Below are positions 37,586 through 64,000 of a DNA stretch of 64,000 nt, in pieces. Position 1 is the stretch's first letter, and the number at the start of each line of letters is the position of its first letter. This DNA comes from Aptenodytes patagonicus. Its lineage: Eukaryota; Chordata; Aves; Sphenisciformes; Spheniscidae. A program made the translations under genes and the position numbers. The stretch spans positions 20,587,028 to 20,651,027 of the forward strand of contig NC_134952.1 of assembly GCF_965638725.1 (NCBI RefSeq), given 5' to 3'. A model generated the notes under the pieces. That model was not told the origin of the DNA. It saw nothing but the letters and a program-made list of their open reading frames with translations, and did not search any database.

Positions 37586-37603
37586 GCCGCCCCCTGCTAG
37601 GGG
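37586..37603 (-). promoter_or_regulatory. CTCF-like motif (minus orientation)
   Basis: On the minus strand the sequence reads CCCCTAGCAGGGGGCGGC, matching the CTCF core (AGNAGGGGGCG). It lies at the upstream edge of the SEPSECS CpG island. This is a motif-only call in GC-rich sequence. Confidence 0.4.
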
Positions 37604-37730
37604 TACAGAGGCTGGCACGGGCCCGCGGCGGCCTTCGCCCGGAGCTGCCGTGAGAGGGGCCTCCATTTTCCGCGCTCGGGGTGGGCCCTCCACAGGCAGC
37701 GCGGGCTCCCGCAGCCGGCGGCGTCCTCCG

Positions 37731-40370
37731 TGAGGGGGGAAACCCACCAGAAACTAGGCTTCTTGTCTGTGAAGAACCCGTTCCTGGGTCGTTTTTCACT
37801 CCCTCCCGAAGTTTAGCGTTAGGCTGTTGAGAACAGCCACGTAACTCCCCTTAAGGTTGCTGTCACGGTAAGAGCCTTTTGCTCCTCACAACGTTTCTGT
37901 GAGCAAAGTGGTTGTGTGACTGTCCGCAGCAAATAACGGCAACCTGCTCACTTCGGGCAACTGCAGCCCGGGCTACCCGCCAGGGCTGTGGAGGCAATGC
38001 AAAAAATTGCATTACAGGTAGAGAGACGCTACTAGGAGAGATCTAATTTGCTTTCTTTTCACGTTATTTGGGAAAATACAGTTACGCCCAGTAGGAAATT
38101 TGGGGCAGGCGTTGCACCTTTACTAGGAACTGCCAGTGAAGCCTCAGCAAGTGGAAGCTTACCTGGAGCACAGGGGCTCCTCAGGGCTCTTGGGTGCCTG
38201 GCTGCCTTCACCATCCTTTGCACTTAGGCAGCCATGGGGGCTGGCGGACTGCCATTTGCCTTCCTAAAGTAACCAGTAGCAAGTGTGCAAAAATTCATTG
38301 GAGAGGTGCGTTAAGTACACAGTGTGTTTGTTCCAATGTTTAGTTTTAACCAGCCCGTACCCGGTCAACTGAATTTGTTTCTGAAGTCTTATCTGATTCT
38401 TCTGTTTTACAGTTTTAAGCTCAGACGGCTAATTAACATGTGAAACGTACACAGCGACCGTCCTGTTTCTGTAGGTTTAATTAGCCGGATTAGGATCTTT
38501 CAGGCTTCTGGCAGAGTAATCTTACACACCTGGTTGAATTGTTGGCTCGGACTATAACGAACAGTTTCTTAGTCCTTTTGAACAGAAAAGAGCTTTGCAA
38601 GTTGAATTGTTCCGCTTCTTAGTCCCCGAAGTCATGCTGCATCTGGATTGTTACGATGTGTTGTGCTGCTGTTACTTTAGAAATACTGAGCAGCTATTCA
38701 TCTTGTTCTTTATTTTAAAGTATCACAAGAGGGCGCTCACCTAAAGCTAAAAGTGCACGATTGTGCATGTATTCCCTTTTTTTTCTCCTATTTTTCCCAC
38801 TCCAGTGTTTCGACGTAGTGCTCAGATATGTATGATAAACAGATGACGAAGTATGCTCTATGGATTAGAAGGATAGAGACAAAAGCGTTAGCATGAGGAA
38901 AATGATCCAATTTATTTGCATGATTTGTTAGTAATTTTAATCCAGGTGGCTAATTGAGAGTATTAGCTACTCAGAATTAAAATTAATAGTTTGTTAATAA
39001 CTATGATGGTGATGTGTATTTTGTTTAATTATGAGCTGTCATAGCATTTGAACTCTGCACTACTTAAGACTGAGGCAACGTAAAGACTTCGTTAGACCAA
39101 GACCTGTGAGCAAGTTACAGAATTCTCATTGCAGTAGAAGATGAAAACTAATGGTTAACCACATTTAGACATACACTAGCATGTGTAGATGAATCCCTAA
39201 ACCACAAGAAATAACCAATGAGTTATTTCTTGTTTAGTTTATTCAAAAGAGAGAACTTTCAAACTTTGTAGAACCCCATGGTTGGACTGTTTGACAGAAC
39301 GTTATTGGAACAGCCACAACTCACTTGTAACTAACGTAGCTAAAGGGAGACGCAGTCTTCCTTAATGGTCTGCTGGGCAAAATGTCAGACTTCTCCCATT
39401 TTAGTCTGACCTTTTTGTTTGCTTCACACAGGAATTAACAGCGGTGTAATTTTCTGTACAGAAAACTACATCCAGTTGCTGTAACCTTCATATACTCGTT
39501 TGCTAGGCATATCCATCTGGAGTCACAGTTGACTGAATGTGTTCACTTTTAATAGAAAGGAATGGAAACAGAAATGCAAGTGTGGACAGGTTTTATCAAG
39601 TGTTACAGACATTAATAGTTACATAAGTAAATGACACTCAACTCAGTTCCAAAGTCCACTGGCTGACAGGTAACCCGAGACAAACCAAACCCAAGTCAAG
39701 CATTTCAGTAAGGTTTTATTTTGTCAGTAACCAAGCAAAGTAATTTTCTTTCTATGATCCAGGTAGTGTACAGAATGAACCCTTGTATCATGAATAATTA
39801 TGAGAATAATGAATAGTAAATATGTGCAATTACTATTTTAGCTGAGAACTAATTTGCTCCCAGTACAATCCAGAATCCCAGTTCTATACGAGTACACCAC
39901 GCGTGTATCTTTCTCCCATATTTCACCAAAATCTTTGAGTACTGCACTGAGGAAAACCCCGCTTCTGTAGGGAGGTGTGGGAGAAGGCATCCACGTCAAA
40001 GTTGACGCAGTGTGTTGGGGTTATAGTTGTATTCTCTTTCTTCCAGTTAATAGCGCAAGGATGGTTGTGGGAACATGGAAATAATGACAATATATTCACA
40101 TTGTTTTCACTTACATTGTTTTTAGGCTTCCTTTTGGAAATTACCTTGATGGTGTAGAACAATGTCTTCTAAAGTGTGGGGAGGGAGAGCAGCTGGCTCG
40201 TGGAAAGCGGCGGCCAAGAAACAAGCCAGTTTCAGACACGTAAATAAAGGCAGTTTCGGGGATGTTTTTGGTAAATGACTAGCAGTGAAAATAATGCGAG
40301 TACGGAGGCCTGTAGGTGTGATTTCCCGGAGGAACGTTGAGCAGATCATGCCGCTCTTCGGCTGCCTTCA
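37731..40370. other. Inter-promoter segment between SEPSECS and PI4K2B
   Basis: About 2.6 kb of ordinary-composition DNA lies between two CpG islands of divergent genes. No coding exon or known repeat is recognised. The one feature that stands out is the CTCF-like motif listed separately. A non-coding antisense transcript could start here, but nothing in the sequence proves it. Confidence 0.6.
38723..38739 (+). promoter_or_regulatory. CTCF-like motif (plus orientation)
   Basis: TCACAAGAGGGCGCTCA closely matches the CTCF consensus CCACCAGGGGGCGCTA, keeping the CAC, AG and GGGCGCT positions. It lies in otherwise AT-rich sequence, so base composition does not explain it, midway between the two divergent promoters. 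Confidence 0.5.
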
Positions 40371-40716
40371 GCTATCAGCAGACCGCGTCATCCGGTGCTG
40401 CCCCAGCGCTCCCACCAGCGGGATTTCCCCCGCCGCGGCTGACCCACGGCAGGAACTTCATTGTACGAACTCTCTGATTCCCCGAGTACGATTTTGCCGT
40501 GAGGCATAAATTCTTTGCAAATTGATGCACTAGCCCCGTGACTAGCAGCCGGCCCGGAGAAGACTTTGGAGCCCTTACCGACGCCTCCTAAGCTGCTCAA
40601 ACACACGAGCTGGTTTGGAGGCGTTCGCACACCCCAGGGGCGCGGGGCACCCAGGAGGCGCCGCTGGGGGCCGCGGCCCCTTTAAGGCAGGTAGCGGGGG
40701 CGGGGTGCCGGTGCCG

Positions 40717-40728
40717 CGCGCATGCGCA
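40717..40728. promoter_or_regulatory. NRF1 consensus site, PI4K2B promoter
   Basis: CGCGCATGCGCA matches the NRF1 consensus YGCGCAYGCGCR at all 12 positions. It lies 123 bases upstream of the PI4K2B start codon, within the CpG island. Confidence 0.7.
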
Positions 40729-40781
40729 GGGCCGCGACGGGAGCCGTGGCCGCGGAGCTGGCACTGGCGGCCGAGACTGCC

Positions 40782-40805
40782 ATGGGCTGCGGCGGAGGGG
40801 CCTGA
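40782..40805 (+). other. Upstream ORF in the PI4K2B 5' leader
   Basis: An ATG with G at -3 and G at +4 opens a 7-codon frame (MGCGGGA) that ends in TGA, 45 bases before the main start. A second ATG in the same frame at 40722 would extend it to 27 codons if transcription starts far enough upstream. The main PI4K2B ATG has C at -3, a weaker context. Whether the uORF is in the mRNA depends on the unmapped start site. Confidence 0.5.
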
Positions 40806-40850
40806 GCCCGTCCGGCGGCGCCTCGCACCGCGCTCAGCCCCCGGCCGCCC

Positions 40851-62118
<21,268 letters not shown>

Positions 62119-63650
62119 CAACAAAAATATGTGGGAAGAGTAAGTTTCTCTTAACTTTAGAAAGCTACTTCTGTGTAAAGGCTCTGCAATAACGTACTTC
62201 TGTTGTATACCAAGAGCTCTGATTGCTGACACCTCAGAACTTAAATTCTAAAGACTGAAGAAATGTATTCTGAATGTAATAAAAGTTTACAATTTTTGTG
62301 TCAAAATTGTGAATTCTTATGTCAGGGAATGAGAAGAACTTGTCCATATTGTATTTTTATAGGCCAAATTAATGTATTCTGAATAAGGGAAGATACACAG
62401 TTTGCATATGCTGAGAAACTACTTTTGAATACAACAGGAATTCTTTTTGTTTAATACAGATGTGAGAACCTATACTCTATCAATTTCTTTTTATATGGTC
62501 TTTAAAAAATGAAGTGCAGAATGTTGTCTTCGATTGTGAAAATGCTTTTCCTTGGAATTTCTTCCTGATATTTTAAGCTGTTTATAGATTTTTTTTTTCC
62601 ATAGGCTAGTTACTTGAAAAGTCATGCACTAAAAAAAAAAAAATTAAAAAAAATCAATCTGTCCTTGACAAACAAGTGAAAGGGAGAAGGGGAAAAAATG
62701 CTCCAAATAGGTTTTTTGCACGTGGGGACCAAAAATAGTTAAAATAGTTGAATTACAGCAAAACTCAACCTGAGTAAGTACACACAGTTCCTACTGTGAC
62801 AAAATAAACTGAGTGTACATTTCAGAGGTTGAAATTTCGCCTGTAGCTTTTAGAACTTGTGTATTTAAGCACACGTATGGAAAATTGTGATATTTCTTCA
62901 TAGATCCATCACAGTGAAAGAATTGCACCATGTTGTCACAGGTTTGTTTTGCCATATGCGTATAAATGTGTTCATCAGCAGTCACCAAAGTGGTTCTGCA
63001 CTGTTAATGGCAGCAGCACTGATGTGTTCATCACAAAGCCAGTCTGCCTTCTAGGTTTCTGTCTAAACACGCCGTTATTTTTTTGACTGGGGGAAAAAGA
63101 AAAAAAAGACTGTGATACATAGAGCATCGAGACTTATTACCGTACCCCTAGCAATGTCATGCTCATCTGCCAGTTGCCACTTGCATTTATGTTTGTTACG
63201 TGGTTTAAGACCCGATGGTCACGTTCCTAGATCTGTGGCTTATCTAACATGGTAAATATTTTTATTTTAGTAATTTTCTGGACAGTTAAGACTGGGAGAA
63301 AAATTGCTGCTTTTATGAAACCTTCAGTATTTCAGACATTGCTGTATTTTGTAATTCTAAGCAATACTGTTGAACTCAAAAATAATAAAATGCTTGTATT
63401 TTATATAATTTTGAGTGGATGTAAATATTAATGTAGCATGTCAGCAATTCACATGATTAACTGAAACGTTTAAGCCTTAAATGTAAAACTCACTGTACAG
63501 TGGGGTTAAAAAGGAGATTGAAATGACCACCTTTATAAACTTGCCATGATTGTTTTTATCCAAACAGTTTATTAAAAAATTGAGGAGGGTGTTTATGTAC
63601 CAGACATGCCAGTGAAGAAAATAAATGTCCTAGTCTAAAACGCACGGGGT
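62119..63650 (+). terminator. PI4K2B 3' UTR with alternative poly(A) signals
   Basis: AATAAA occurs at 62278-62283, 62803-62808, 63384-63389 and 63620-63625, giving possible 3' UTRs from about 180 bases to about 1.5 kb. The last signal is only about 265 bases before the ZCCHC4 start codon. Which sites are used cannot be told from sequence. Confidence 0.55.
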
Positions 63651-63887
63651 TTAGGCTCAAGTGTCTTATTTGTTCCGCAGCCGGTAGACGCCAATTCGGG
63701 TTTGTTTCACCCATGTTACTGCCCGCTACCCAACCCCCACCCCTTACCCCGCCGCATTTTTCTCTCCTGGCGCTGGGGCCGCCGCGCCGCCGGGGGGCGC
63801 CGCAGCGCCGGCTGCCCCGCTCCCGCCTTACCCTGCCGGCGGCGGCGGTCCCCTGCGGGGGGCGAGGGCTGCCGGGAAGGAGGCGGT

Positions 63888-63898
63888 AACATGGCGGC
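63888..63898 (+). promoter_or_regulatory. YY1-like motif over the ZCCHC4 start codon
   Basis: AACATGGCGGC matches the YY1 consensus AANATGGCGGC and includes the start ATG. YY1 sites in this arrangement are common at TATA-less promoters with short 5' leaders. Confidence 0.5.
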
Positions 63899-64000
63899 CA
63901 GCGGCGCGGGTGCCCCGGAGGGCTTGTGCGGCCCGGAGAGGCAGGGGGCGGGCGGGCTGGCCCTGCTCGGCCTGGCGCCCAGCGCTCCCAGCTGCCCGCA
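63891..64000 (+). CDS. ZCCHC4: ZCCHC4 exon 1, 5' part, cut by the window end
   Basis: An open frame starts at ATG in a CpG island and runs to the window edge (36 codons plus two bases). It begins MAASGAG and ends APSAPSCP, followed by CA, which would give His. Human ZCCHC4 also starts MAAS and has PAPLCPHGPTLL before its GRF-type zinc finger, so the SCPH end fits. ZCCHC4 is the N6-methyladenosine methyltransferase of 28S rRNA. The catalytic and CCHC regions lie outside the window. The call depends largely on synteny downstream of PI4K2B and on the short CPH match. Confidence 0.75.
   Translation, partial: MAASGAGAPEGLCGPERQGAGGLALLGLAPSAPSCP

Larger units (their letters stand above)
63740..64000. 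promoter_or_regulatory. CpG island / ZCCHC4 promoter (truncated by window)
   Basis: G+C and CpG content rise sharply near 63740 and stay high to the window end. There is no TATA box. Confidence 0.75.

Noticed and set aside
37264-40850. A single bidirectional promoter for SEPSECS and PI4K2B
   Set aside because: The start codons are 3.6 kb apart with two separate CpG islands and ordinary DNA between them.

Overview
This is a vertebrate nuclear window, almost certainly from a neoavian bird. The coding exons are small, follow GT-AG rules and are separated by kilobase introns. The interspersed repeats are CR1 LINEs, some with the avian 3' end, plus a retroviral LTR of a type I recall from many bird genomes. 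CpG islands mark the promoters. I saw no prokaryotic features, CRISPR arrays or tRNA/rRNA genes. The species cannot be named from the sequence alone.

Layout. 1-13127 is gene-poor: an LTR at the left edge (12-567), a few repeat relics, a possible enhancer-like motif cluster near 4.8 kb, a CR1 3' end (9131-9336), then the 3' flank of the first gene. 13128-37263 is SEPSECS on the minus strand. All 11 coding exons are recovered, they stay in frame across every junction, and they give 486 residues. The pyridoxal-phosphate lysine falls at residue 284, as in the human enzyme. 37264-40850 is the divergent inter-promoter segment, with a CpG island at each end and CTCF-like motifs inside or next to it. 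40851-62118 is PI4K2B on the plus strand, with 10 coding exons and 486 residues. 62119-63890 is its 3' region, with four AATAAA signals. ZCCHC4 begins on the plus strand at 63891 and is cut by the window end.

The order SEPSECS (minus), PI4K2B (plus), ZCCHC4 (plus) matches the syntenic block on human chromosome 4p15.2. The genes do not form a pathway. SEPSECS makes selenocysteinyl-tRNA, PI4K2B makes phosphatidylinositol 4-phosphate on endosomal and Golgi membranes, and ZCCHC4 is a 28S rRNA m6A methyltransferase. What they share is promoter type: CpG islands without TATA boxes, with NRF1-like palindromes upstream of SEPSECS and PI4K2B and a YY1-like motif over the ZCCHC4 start codon.

I looked for an undescribed system and did not find one. 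The observations most worth checking are a divergent pair of CTCF-like motifs between the two divergent genes, a uORF with strong start context ahead of the PI4K2B start, a SEPSECS C-terminus about 15 residues shorter than human, and a possible provirus boundary at the left edge. Coordinates were counted by hand and could be off by a base or so, although exon phases and codon counts are mutually consistent.
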